Shown piece after piece: positions 1 to 7,013 of a DNA stretch of 50,570 nucleotides (its first letter is position 1; the number at the start of each line of letters is the position of its first letter). The notes below the pieces were generated by a model. It saw nothing but the letters and a program-made list of their open reading frames with translations. It searched no databases and was not told where the DNA came from. Where the stretch lies: contig JAGBBP010000043.1 in NCBI GenBank assembly GCA_017938405.1, positions 1 through 50,570 of the forward strand, read 5' to 3'. A program made the position numbers and the translations under genes. The DNA comes from Lachnospiraceae bacterium. Lineage in GTDB: Bacteria > Bacillota > Clostridia > Lachnospirales > Lachnospiraceae.

Positions 1-74
1 ACCACCAAAATCAATATAATCTCCACAACTCCCACACCCCGGTTATCCTTTAAAAACTTCTCTTTTTCTTTCAT
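1..74 (-). CDS. Flp1-like type IVb pilin, N-terminal fragment
   Basis: The gene runs off the left edge. The start is the ATG complementary to 72-74, preceded on the minus strand by AGGAGG. The visible residues are a short charged leader (MKEKEKFLKDNRG) followed by VGVVEIILILVV. This Gly-Val-x-x-Glu-Ile-Ile pattern with a hydrophobic run is typical of Flp1-like pilins in clostridial Tad loci. It lies 34 bp downstream of the tadC-like gene in the same direction, so it is probably the structural subunit of the pilus assembled by the upstream genes. Only 24 codons are visible, so the family call rests on the motif plus context. Confidence 0.7.
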   Translation of the reverse strand, partial: MKEKEKFLKDNRGVGVVEIILILV

Positions 75-107
75 TTTTCTCCTCCTATTTTCCTCTGTGT
101 TTTTATT

Positions 108-1310
108 TTACATGGAAAAGAACGCCGGAATCAGCACCACCGCCATCACCAAAAACAACATTCCCATCATGGGAAACAGCAGTTTTGTCTGGGCCTCTTC
201 TCCTTTCTTTTCCGCCTGCTCCCGTTGCAACTCAAAGGCCAGCCGAACCTCGTTTTCCAAACTTTCCCGCAATCCGCCGCTTCCTTTTTGTAACTGGCTG
301 ACCAACAGCGAGGCACAGCGTAAATACGGTTTTAATCCGATGCGTCGCCCAAAATCTTCATAGGCACTTGCCTCCGGGGTTCCGTTCTTTAGCTCTCCTG
401 CCAACAAAATAATTTCTTCATTCACTGCACTTTTTTTCTTATGGTCCTTTTTCTGCTCCCGGTAGTCTGTGGCCAGTCGTTCCCATGCACCCCGCAGGCT
501 CAACCCGGCACCGGTATACATAGTCAACTTGGTAATCAGTCGCGGATAGGCCTCCATTAGCTCGCCTTCTCTTTTTTTCTGCTCCTTTTCCCTCTCCTGT
601 CGCTTAGAAAGCATTACTGCAAACGGAAGAAACAACAACAAAACCGCCAACACCACCGCCATGGAGAACTTCTCCTTCGGCAAACGCACGGTCACTCCGG
701 ATACTTCCTCCGGTAAATAAAACCCTTCCGCTTCCACCGTTTCCTCTTCCAAGCGCTGTATCTCACGTTTCGCCCGGTAAAACCTTGCTTCCGCACTGCC
801 TGTTTCATATGGCAACACCGTTACATAGAACCAATACTCCCTGGTTTCTTCTCCGTAGCTGATGTATGCACGCAGAACCACTTCCTCCCCGGCATCCAGT
901 CCTTCCCGCTTTACGGTTCCGTCGCTTGAAAGTATTTCCTCCTCCATACTGTCCCATCGGATATCCGCTCCGGTTTCCGGCAGATACTGCGGCAGAAGAA
1001 GGGATTGCTCCGCCGTGATTCGGTCTCCCTCCGTCACTTTCAACCGTTCCCGTAAGTAACGCAAGGTTTCCGAAAATACCGCTTCCCTCTCTTCCTCCGT
1101 CCGCTCTCTGGCATTCACCTCCAAAGTAAGTGCTTCTTCTTTTTCCTCTAATACCAGGGAAAGCTCCTGCTTCTTTGTCCCACCTTGGGGTCTTTCAATC
1201 CAAATCCGTTCCGTCGTATCCTTCTCTCCGCTCCGTACTGCCAAAAGAAGCAAAGTAAGCGCAACAACAGCCCCGATACAAATCAGCTGTATTTTTTCTT
1301 TCTTTTTCAT
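108..1310 (-). CDS. tadC: TadC-like inner-membrane assembly protein (T2SSF) with extracytoplasmic Ig-like domain
   Basis: About 400 residues from the ATG at 1310 (SD GAGGTGGG). The C-terminal half is a type II secretion F domain: a TM near residues 220-245, a cytoplasmic helical part with MEAYPRLITKLTMYTGAGLS, and a final TM ending LIPAFFSM. This fits the TadC platform protein of Tad pili. The N-terminal half is unusual. After a first TM (about residues 9-25) comes a domain of roughly 190 residues. Within it, residues 95-170 follow the atrophied bacterial Ig pattern (LLLPQYLP, then IRW, ILSSDGTV, VVLRAYIS, WFYVTVLP). Family TadC proteins are normally about 300 residues with no such domain. 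The gene follows tadB by 13 bp. Confidence 0.8.
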   Translation of the reverse strand: MKKKEKIQLICIGAVVALTLLLLAVRSGEKDTTERIWIERPQGGTKKQELSLVLEEKEEALTLEVNARERTEEEREAVFSETLRYLRERLKVTEGDRITAEQSLLLPQYLPETGADIRWDSMEEEILSSDGTVKREGLDAGEEVVLRAYISYGEETREYWFYVTVLPYETGSAEARFYRAKREIQRLEEETVEAEGFYLPEEVSGVTVRLPKEKFSMAVVLAVLLLFLPFAVMLSKRQEREKEQKKREGELMEAYPRLITKLTMYTGAGLSLRGAWERLATDYREQKKDHKKKSAVNEEIILLAGELKNGTPEASAYEDFGRRIGLKPYLRCASLLVSQLQKGSGGLRESLENEVRLAFELQREQAEKKGEEAQTKLLFPMMGMLFLVMAVVLIPAFFSM

Positions 1311-1323
1311 GGTTTCTCCCACC

Positions 1324-2043
1324 TCATACAGATACTTTCGTTGCCCGGTCCGCCAAATAACACAGCCCCGCATAAAGCGCCAGCACCACGGACATCACAC
1401 AAATTCCCGTTGCATTGTGATAGAGCGGATTTAAAAAACCGGGCATAAACAGCTGCAAATACGCCAGCATGGCAAAAGGCATTGCCTTCATGATTTTTGC
1501 TTCATACTCCCGACTGTGTAACACCGACTGAATGTAACGCAGGGACTCCTGCTTATCCTTTATCATCCGTTCCGTATTTGTAATCACTTGTTGTACCGCG
1601 CCACCCGTACGCTTTGCAATAAACAGCACTTCGGAAAAATCCCGGATATCCTCGCATAGCGCCTCCTTTGCCCACTCCCCGAAGGCCTCCTCCACCGGCA
1701 TTCCCAACTGCATTTTTCGTTGCAACCGGGTAACCGCCTGCAGAAACCCACTATCTTTTTTCTCCGTTGTCAATAGACCTTTTTTTGCTTCTCCCACTGC
1801 CTGTTCCAAAGAATATCCAACCTGTAGCGCTTCCTTTAAAAAACCGAGATACTCCGCAAACAGTTGCTGTTCTTTCCGCATTTCTTTCTGCCGAATTGCC
1901 TTCTTCTCCCGAAACAGGACTACCGCAATCCCCACGGGGGCAAACAAAAGGCCCCACAGGCTTTGATAAAACAACCGGGCAATCAGGCATCCCAGTATTG
2001 TCCCCTTACCGATTGCTAATAGCAGCCACTTTCTTCCTTCCAA
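1324..2043 (-). CDS. tadB: TadB-like inner-membrane assembly protein (T2SSF)
   Basis: 239 residues. The start is a TTG at 2043 preceded by GGGAGG about 8 nt upstream; the gene overlaps the end of tadA by 28 bp, suggesting translational coupling. It has two hydrophobic segments near the N-terminus and two at the C-terminus, flanking a cytoplasmic T2SSF domain. The LGFLKEALQVGYSLEQAV and LIAKRTGGAVQQVI-like segments are typical of the TadB/GspF superfamily. TadB and TadC together form the membrane platform on which the TadA ATPase acts. It is shorter than TadB proteins with a full N-terminal extension (about 300 residues), but the F domain is complete. Confidence 0.85.
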   Translation of the reverse strand: MEGRKWLLLAIGKGTILGCLIARLFYQSLWGLLFAPVGIAVVLFREKKAIRQKEMRKEQQLFAEYLGFLKEALQVGYSLEQAVGEAKKGLLTTEKKDSGFLQAVTRLQRKMQLGMPVEEAFGEWAKEALCEDIRDFSEVLFIAKRTGGAVQQVITNTERMIKDKQESLRYIQSVLHSREYEAKIMKAMPFAMLAYLQLFMPGFLNPLYHNATGICVMSVVLALYAGLCYLADRATKVSV

Positions 2044-3206
2044 AGTTTTGAACCTCCCATATACCGTAGACAGACCGTTCCTTCTCCTTGTTTTTCTGCC
2101 TCAAACACCGGACGAAGCACTATTTCTCCTTCCTTCAATCCGTCATTTTCGCAAATCTGTAACACTCCTCTGCTACCGTCACTTCTTCTGGACAACTGCA
2201 CAAACACATCAATTGCCGATGCAATCTGCTTCCGTACGGCATACAGCGGAATATCACTCCCTTGTAATACCATAGTTTCCAGCCGGGACAACATATCAAG
2301 GGCGGAATTGGCATGTCCGGTGGACAAAGAACCTTCGTGACCGGTATTCATTGCCTGCAACATATCCAGCGCTTCCGCTCCCCGTACTTCTCCCACAATA
2401 ATTCGGGAAGGGCGCATACGAAGGGCAGTTTTTATTAGATCCCGTACGCTCACCGCGCTGCAGCCTTCCGTATTTGCCTTTCGTACCTCCAGCCGCACCA
2501 GATTCGGTACGGTGCGGATTTGCAGTTCCGCCGCATCTTCGATGGTAATCACCCGCTCCGTGCTTGGAATATACGCCGATAAGGCATTTAAGAAAGTAGT
2601 CTTTCCGGAACCGGTTCCTCCGCTGATAAAAATATTACGCCTTTTTTGTACCGCCGCCTCCAAATACTCCCTTGCTTCCTCTGTCAGCGCCCCCAGCTCC
2701 ACCAGACGTTCCATGGTATAGGGAACCTTGGAAAACTTCCGAATCGTCACTGCCGGACCGTCCAAGGAGGCCGGCGGAAGAACAATATTGACCCGTGACC
2801 CGTCCGCCAGTCTGGTATCCGCAATGGGGCTGGCTTCGTTTACCACCCGGTTTGCCTCCGCTGCCATCTTCTGAATTACGTCAAGCAGACGCCCTTCGGA
2901 AGAAAACCGTTTTTCCCACAAATACAGTTTTCCTCCTTTTTCATAGAAAATGGCCTGCGGACCGTTTATCATAATCTCCGTCACCGCGTCATCCGCCAGT
3001 AACTCTTCCAAAATATCCAATCCCCGGATTTCATGAAAGATTTCCTCCTGCAAACGATTCTTTTCGTCAAGCGGAAGATAATGCTCCCGCCCGTAGGCTA
3101 AAATCGTCTGCCGGATTTCCGACCGAACCTGCTCATCCGTCAGTTCCTCCGATAAATCCAGACGTTCCAACGTCCGTTTACGAATCTCCTCCCGGACCTT
3201 CTCCAA
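2016..3206 (-). CDS. tadA: TadA/CpaF family pilus assembly ATPase
   Basis: About 396 residues from a TTG at 3206 (SD AAGGAGGG, 6 nt spacing). A GTG at 3233 would add nine residues but has no clear SD. Walker A GGTGSGKTT lies near residues 195-203. The Asp-box/Walker B and His box follow in RIIVGEVRGAEALDML and GHEGSLSTGHANS. DTRLADGSRVNIVLPP is diagnostic of the CpaF branch of secretion ATPases. It should act as the hexameric cytoplasmic motor that powers Flp pilus assembly through TadB/TadC. It overlaps both neighbours, in the order CpaE-like > TadA > TadB > TadC > pilin. Confidence 0.92.
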   Translation of the reverse strand: MEKVREEIRKRTLERLDLSEELTDEQVRSEIRQTILAYGREHYLPLDEKNRLQEEIFHEIRGLDILEELLADDAVTEIMINGPQAIFYEKGGKLYLWEKRFSSEGRLLDVIQKMAAEANRVVNEASPIADTRLADGSRVNIVLPPASLDGPAVTIRKFSKVPYTMERLVELGALTEEAREYLEAAVQKRRNIFISGGTGSGKTTFLNALSAYIPSTERVITIEDAAELQIRTVPNLVRLEVRKANTEGCSAVSVRDLIKTALRMRPSRIIVGEVRGAEALDMLQAMNTGHEGSLSTGHANSALDMLSRLETMVLQGSDIPLYAVRKQIASAIDVFVQLSRRSDGSRGVLQICENDGLKEGEIVLRPVFEAEKQGEGTVCLRYMGGSKLWKEESGCY

Positions 3207-4128
3207 AGAGTATCCCTCCTTTTTCCATCGCACGTTGCACCGCCTCTTCCATGGTTTCGGACAACGGAGCCGTCACCGTAAATTCCAAAAGTCCGGAATA
3301 AAGCTTTGTTTCTCCGCTTTCTTTCAATTGCCTTCGGTATTCCTCCTGCAACCGTTTTCCTTCTTCATGCCCCCACACAGGCACGAAAATCCGGTCACAA
3401 AGCTGCAATAACTCCCGGCTGACACCATCTGCTTGTCCCACAGCAAGCAAATAGGCACCGTATTCCGTCTTCCAGTTTTCCGGAGAAAGCAACGCCTTCA
3501 CATCCTCCTTTGTCACACTCCCAAGCTCCGTACACCACCGCAACGGTCCGAGGCTGTCCATGTACTCTCCCTGCTGCAAAAGGCTTTGCAACTGTTCTTT
3601 CAAGTGTACTTCCTTTTGTCGCAAGAAGAATATGGCTTCCGACAACCCGTCCTTTCCGTCTCTTCCGTATATTCCGAACGGAAAGAAGGGAAGATACAGA
3701 ATACGTCCTCTTTTCCCCAATTCTACGGCGATTTTCCGTGACAGCAGTTCTGCCTCACAGCCCCCTGCCGGTGAGAAGAAACCAATCACCGGAATCTTCT
3801 TTTCCGATGTTTCTTTTTCGTAAAACAGCTTCTCAATCTCCTTTGCGGAAGTATACCGGAACAACACCGATCCCCGCCGGTCTCCTTTTGACTCTCCCAG
3901 CCAGAACAAGCGGATTCCCGTGCCTGCGGCAATTTCCAAAACCTCCCGTTCCAACTGTTCCGCTGCCAAAATCGCATAAATCGCATCCCGATTCCGATAG
4001 TTTTTTACTTCTTCCGCATTTTCCGGCACCACCGCACGAAACGGAAACTCCCTGCTACCGTTTAAATACAATGCCAAACGATTGGCATACTCCGGCATAA
4101 CATCCAAAATTACAACCAGTTTTTCCAA
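3178..4128 (-). CDS. CpaE/TadZ-like protein with degenerate P-loop
   Basis: About 316 residues. A TTG at 4128 with GAGGGG five nt upstream is the best start; a GTG at 4134 is too close to that SD. The N-terminal 100 residues look like the receiver-like domain of CpaE/TadZ localisation proteins. The second half resembles a MinD/ParA fold, but where KGGVGKTT is expected the sequence reads SPAGGCEAEL (about residues 117-128). The signature lysines are missing, so ATP hydrolysis is unlikely. It is the first gene of the Tad operon, overlaps tadA by 29 bp, and probably positions the pilus machine. The family call rests on operon position and overall pattern. Confidence 0.65.
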   Translation of the reverse strand: MEKLVVILDVMPEYANRLALYLNGSREFPFRAVVPENAEEVKNYRNRDAIYAILAAEQLEREVLEIAAGTGIRLFWLGESKGDRRGSVLFRYTSAKEIEKLFYEKETSEKKIPVIGFFSPAGGCEAELLSRKIAVELGKRGRILYLPFFPFGIYGRDGKDGLSEAIFFLRQKEVHLKEQLQSLLQQGEYMDSLGPLRWCTELGSVTKEDVKALLSPENWKTEYGAYLLAVGQADGVSRELLQLCDRIFVPVWGHEEGKRLQEEYRRQLKESGETKLYSGLLEFTVTAPLSETMEEAVQRAMEKGGILFGEGPGGDS

Positions 4129-4215
4129 CGCCACCCCTCTTTCACTATTTATTTACGTGTGGGAAAATCGGTCTTCGAAACGAAAACCGTTGCTCGAATG
4201 AGCTTCGATACCATC

Positions 4216-4244
4216 ATCATAACCGCAAACTTTTCCAAAGTCAA
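4216..4244 (-). promoter_or_regulatory. Sigma-A promoter of the Tad operon
   Basis: Read on the minus strand: TTGACT (plus 4239-4244), a 17-nt spacer, TATGAT (plus 4216-4221). This would start transcription near 4208, about 80 nt before the first start codon at 4128. Confidence 0.75.
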
Positions 4245-4467
4245 CCGGTTTGCCTCACATTTTTCATTTTCGCCCTTTCTACCAAATTTTCACGATTTTT
4301 TTGTGTAAAACGACGAATTTTTTTCGTTGAAAATTTTAAACGAATCCGCTGTTTTTGCCTGTTTCCCTCAATTTTTCTTCCCAAAAATTAACAAACACGT
4401 GTTTTTCGGTATACTTTCCCTTTTACCAGTCTATACTTACAATAAATTCAAGCGAAGGGAGATTTTT
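4245..4467. promoter_or_regulatory. Divergent AT-rich intergenic region, with candidate promoter and palindrome for the DUF2508 gene
   Basis: No gene seen. Two TATACT hexamers (4410-4415 and 4432-4437) precede the rightward DUF2508 gene. A perfect 12-bp palindrome AAACACGTGTTT (4393-4404) ends six bases before the first of them and could be an operator. No convincing -35 was found. Confidence 0.35.
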
Positions 4468-4689
4468 ATGCCGTCCTTATTTCATAAAAGAAAAAAACCG
4501 GAACATCCGTTATTAAAAGAATTACATGCCACCCGTCTGGAACTGGAAACCGCCTACTCCGTATTCGAAAACGCCGTAGACCCGGATCTGGTATCCAGCA
4601 GCATCTACCGCATCAACGCCGTTCAGGAGCGGTATCAGTTCTTGTTAAAGCAAATAAAAAAGACCGAAGCAGTCCTGCAGTCTTTGTAA
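4468..4689 (+). CDS. DUF2508 (YaaL-like) small protein
   Basis: 73 residues from the ATG at 4468 (SD GAAGGGAG); an upstream in-frame extension to 4327 lacks an SD. The protein is charged and probably all helical, with HPLLKELHATRLELETAYSVFENAVDPDLV followed by SIYRINAVQERYQFLLKQ in pieces. This is the pattern of the YaaL/DUF2508 family found across Firmicutes, whose role is unknown. It has no membrane segment. It is monocistronic: an intrinsic terminator follows 14 bp after the stop. Confidence 0.75.
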   Translation: MPSLFHKRKKPEHPLLKELHATRLELETAYSVFENAVDPDLVSSSIYRINAVQERYQFLLKQIKKTEAVLQSL

Positions 4690-4703
4690 GGCGGGAAACA
4701 AAA

Positions 4704-4736
4704 AACACCGACCATTCCGGTCGGTGTTATTTTTTA
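4704..4736 (+). terminator. Intrinsic terminator after DUF2508 gene
   Basis: AACACCGACC / GGTCGGTGTT, a perfect 10-bp stem with a five-base loop, followed by ATTTTTT. Confidence 0.9.
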
Positions 4737-4744
4737 TAAAAAAC

Positions 4745-4774
4745 TTGACACCCCACCCCCTCTTATGCTATCCT
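4745..4774 (+). promoter_or_regulatory. Sigma-A promoter with extended -10 for the leader-peptide/GNAT transcript
   Basis: TTGACA (4745-4750), 18-nt spacer, TATCCT (4769-4774) preceded by TGC (extended -10). Transcription would start near 4781, leaving about 20 nt before the leader ORF. Confidence 0.75.
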
Positions 4775-4799
4775 AATAAAAAATTTAAGGAGCACACAT

Positions 4800-4859
4800 A
4801 TGAATCAGAGCAGACAGACTTATGCGTATATTATTTATTACAGACGTATTTGCTTGTAG
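4800..4859 (+). CDS. 19-residue leader peptide
   Basis: The ORF reads MNQSRQTYAYIIYYRRICL and stop, with an AAGGAG ribosome binding site 7 nt upstream of its ATG. It lies directly behind a strong promoter and about 85 nt ahead of an intrinsic terminator in the 5' leader of a GNAT gene. Promoter, SD-led mini-ORF, terminator and enzyme gene in this order are what ribosome-mediated attenuators look like. The peptide is rich in Tyr (four), Arg (three) and Ile (three). I do not recognise the peptide itself. Translation has not been shown. Confidence 0.6.
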   Translation: MNQSRQTYAYIIYYRRICL

Positions 4860-4944
4860 CCCCGCTAACCGCGCAGCTATAAGCCGATAGGTCTTATATG
4901 TCTGTGCGAAACTGTACGCTTTGATTTTAACATACAAAGAGCTT

Positions 4945-4986
4945 ACCGCATCGGACAGAAAGACCTGTCCTGTGCGGTTTTTTATT
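4945..4986 (+). terminator. Attenuator terminator in the GNAT leader
   Basis: ACCGCA / TGCGGT outer stem, a 2x2 internal loop, GGACAG / CTGTCC inner stem, loop AAAGAC, then a TTTTTT run from 4979. It sits 54 nt before the GNAT start codon, so transcripts must read through it for the enzyme to be expressed. Upstream sequence AGGTCTT (about 4890) can pair with AAGACCT in the loop and right arm, a possible competing fold. Confidence 0.8.
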
Positions 4987-5039
4987 TGTCACAAACGACC
5001 GCACTTCTGATTCTTTGTACCCGTGAAAAGGAGGACATT

Positions 5040-5543
5040 ATGAACCCAAACGTAACACTGACTTTAGCCACCGAAAAAGACGCAGAACTTATCCACCTGA
5101 TGAAATACGAGGCTTTTCTTCCTATTTACGAGATTTATCAGGATGATGAAATCAGCCCGGTGAAGGAACCTATCGAAAAGGTTATTGCCATACTGGAACG
5201 GAAAGCCTCCGAGTACTACATCATCAAGGCAGACGGTCTTCCGGTAGGTGCCATTCGTGTATGCCACAGAAAACGTGACTACGAACCGCCGGCAGGCGAG
5301 GTTCCGGCTTACATTTCACCACTTTTTATTTTACCTCGTTTTCAGAACAGAGGCATTGCACAAATCGCAGTAAAGAAGGTGTTTGACCTGTACCCCGAAG
5401 CCACGGTTTGGAGACTGGATACCATTAAGCAAGAAGCGGGAAACTGTCATTTCTATGAGAAATTGGGATTTGTACGAACCGGAGTGGAGCATGTTGTGAA
5501 TGAAAGAATGACCTTAATCGATTATGAGAAAAAAATGAAATAG
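5040..5543 (+). CDS. GNAT family N-acetyltransferase, attenuator-controlled
   Basis: 167 residues from the ATG at 5040 (SD AAAGGAGGA). A longer frame opening at 4986 begins within the terminator T-run region and is not favoured. The acetyl-CoA binding core is visible as SPLFILPRFQNRGIAQIAV (strand beta4 plus the Q/R-x-x-G-x-A loop). Near the C-terminus, CHFYEKLGFVRTG is the usual GNAT ending. The acceptor substrate cannot be read from sequence. A leader peptide and terminator upstream suggest induction when translation is disturbed, so a resistance role is plausible but inferred. Confidence 0.85.
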   Translation: MNPNVTLTLATEKDAELIHLMKYEAFLPIYEIYQDDEISPVKEPIEKVIAILERKASEYYIIKADGLPVGAIRVCHRKRDYEPPAGEVPAYISPLFILPRFQNRGIAQIAVKKVFDLYPEATVWRLDTIKQEAGNCHFYEKLGFVRTGVEHVVNERMTLIDYEKKMK

Positions 5544-5551
5544 GATTTCCA

Positions 5552-5580
5552 TTGTTTTCACCCTTACACTATATTATAAT
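5552..5580 (+). promoter_or_regulatory. Sigma-A promoter of nucleoside phosphorylase gene
   Basis: TTGTTT (5552-5557), 17-nt spacer, TATAAT (5575-5580), 27 bp ahead of the ATG at 5608. Confidence 0.6.
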
Positions 5581-5607
5581 TATCTTAATTACAAGGAGGA
5601 CACGCCC

Positions 5608-6372
5608 ATGATTACCGATACCTTTGACAATAAAACCAACGCCATCATCACCCCGCAACGCGTTGCCGACGCACCGAAGGTAGATGCCTGTATCCAGACC
5701 TTTTCATGGAAAATCGAGGAGTTTGTACTGGCGAATTTTGATTGCAAAAAGATTACTTCCATCTGGTCCGTAACCGGAGAAACGCCAGTATACTGCATCG
5801 AATACAAAGGCAAACGCTTTGCCTTTTTTAAGACCTATGTGGGCGCTCCGGCTGCTGTTGCCAACTTAGAAGACGCCCTGCAATTACTGGATACCGACAA
5901 GTTTATCGTATTCGGTGGTGCCGGATGCCTGAATAAAGAAATTGCCCGGGGCAAGGTGATGGTGCCGACAGAGGCTTACCGTGACGAAGGCACCTCCTAC
6001 CACTACGCACCGGCGGCGGATTATATCACCGTAAAAAACGCGGATATCGTTGCTGAGTTCATGGAGGATGTGGGACTTCCGTATGTGAAAGGAAAGACCT
6101 GGACCACCGATGCCTTTTATCGCGAAACCACCGGAAACTTTGAAAAACGCAAGGCGGATGGCTGTATTTCCGTGGAAATGGAATGCGCGGGACTGCAAGC
6201 AGTGTGCGACTTCCGTGGAGTTGATTTCTACACCTTTTTTACCAGCGGCGATTTGCTGGACGCACCGAAATGGGACCTCCGCAAAAAGGAAGGACAAATT
6301 GTAGGCACCCAGCACGATGCGGGACATTTTGACATCGCTCTGGAGCTGGCTGTCTATGTATCGGAAAAATAA
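5608..6372 (+). CDS. Nucleoside phosphorylase (PNP/UDP family, uridine-phosphorylase-like)
   Basis: 254 residues; SD AAGGAGGA at about 5594. Hallmarks of the PNP/UDP phosphorylase fold run in order. FGGAGCLNKEIARG corresponds to the phosphate-binding GxxG region. RDEGTSYHYAP matches the uridine phosphorylase substrate loop. VEMECAGLQAV carries the conserved ribose-binding Glu-Met-Glu. It should split a nucleoside with phosphate into base and ribose-1-phosphate for salvage. Base preference is not certain; the GTSYHY segment leans to uridine-type enzymes. It stands alone between its own promoter and the following sigma operon. Confidence 0.85.
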   Translation: MITDTFDNKTNAIITPQRVADAPKVDACIQTFSWKIEEFVLANFDCKKITSIWSVTGETPVYCIEYKGKRFAFFKTYVGAPAAVANLEDALQLLDTDKFIVFGGAGCLNKEIARGKVMVPTEAYRDEGTSYHYAPAADYITVKNADIVAEFMEDVGLPYVKGKTWTTDAFYRETTGNFEKRKADGCISVEMECAGLQAVCDFRGVDFYTFFTSGDLLDAPKWDLRKKEGQIVGTQHDAGHFDIALELAVYVSEK

Positions 6373-6385
6373 ATTTTACATTTTC

Positions 6386-6420
6386 ATGCAACCAAACCCA
6401 CCCATTTTGCGAGTAGATAG
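6386..6420 (+). promoter_or_regulatory. Candidate autoregulatory ECF-sigma promoter
   Basis: ATGCAACC (6386-6393), about 16 nt, then CGAGTAGATAG (6410-6420), 36 bp ahead of the sigma gene. An AAC-containing -35 with a CG-rich -10 is the general shape of ECF promoters, and no good sigma-A promoter is visible here. Confidence 0.45.
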
Positions 6421-6455
6421 GTGAAGAGCTCTATCAAACGAGGGAGGTACAAAGG

Positions 6456-7013
6456 ATGGACGATACACAAATTGTAGAGTTATACTGGGCCCGCAAGGAA
6501 TCTGCCATAGAAGAAACCGCTGCAAAATACGGTTCCTATTGCTATTCTATTGCCCAAAATATACTGCAGAATCCGGAGGACGCAACAGAATGCGTCAACG
6601 ACACCTGGCTTGACGCCTGGAACAGTATGCCGCCGCACCGTCCGTCTGTGTTGTCCACCTTTCTCGGAAAACTCACAAGGCGCATTTCCATTGACAAATG
6701 GAGACGCACCACCGCAAAAAAGCGGGGCGACGGACAACTGCTACTGGTTCTTTCCGAACTGGAGGATTGCATTTCCGACGGAAAAAGCATCGAAGAAGAA
6801 ACGGAACGAAAGCTCCTTGCAGAGACCATTGCCGCTTTTGTAAAGAGCCTGCCGGAAACGGAGCAGAAGGTATTCCTTTGCCGATACTGGTACATGGACT
6901 CCGTAAGCTCCATTGCCACCCGGTTCCGTTTTTCCGAAAGCAAGGTCAAATCCATGCTTTCCCGCACCCGCGAAAAGCTCCGTGTCCGCTTAGAAAAGGA
7001 GGGTTTGGTATGA
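6456..7013 (+). CDS. ECF-type RNA polymerase sigma factor
   Basis: 185 residues; SD GAGGGAGG before the ATG. Region 2 is visible as YCYSIAQNILQNPEDATECVNDTW followed by DAWN (about residues 28-60), with RRISIDKWRR ending region 2.4. Region 4 is visible as LPETEQKVFLCRYWYMDSVSSIA and SESKVKSMLSRTREKLR. The spacing is that of a group-4 sigma factor. Its stop overlaps the next start as ATGA, so the downstream membrane protein is translationally coupled and is probably its anti-sigma factor. Confidence 0.88.
   Translation: MDDTQIVELYWARKESAIEETAAKYGSYCYSIAQNILQNPEDATECVNDTWLDAWNSMPPHRPSVLSTFLGKLTRRISIDKWRRTTAKKRGDGQLLLVLSELEDCISDGKSIEEETERKLLAETIAAFVKSLPETEQKVFLCRYWYMDSVSSIATRFRFSESKVKSMLSRTREKLRVRLEKEGLV

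Noticed and set aside
4745..5040. T-box or known riboswitch ahead of the GNAT gene
   Set aside because: No T-box TGGNACC bulge or AGTA region and no aptamer core I recognise; a leader ORF with a clean SD explains the layout better.
6698..7009. Long in-frame extension of the anti-sigma-like gene
   Set aside because: It overlaps the sigma gene in another frame; the ATGA junction at 7010 and the protein's N-terminus mark the true start.
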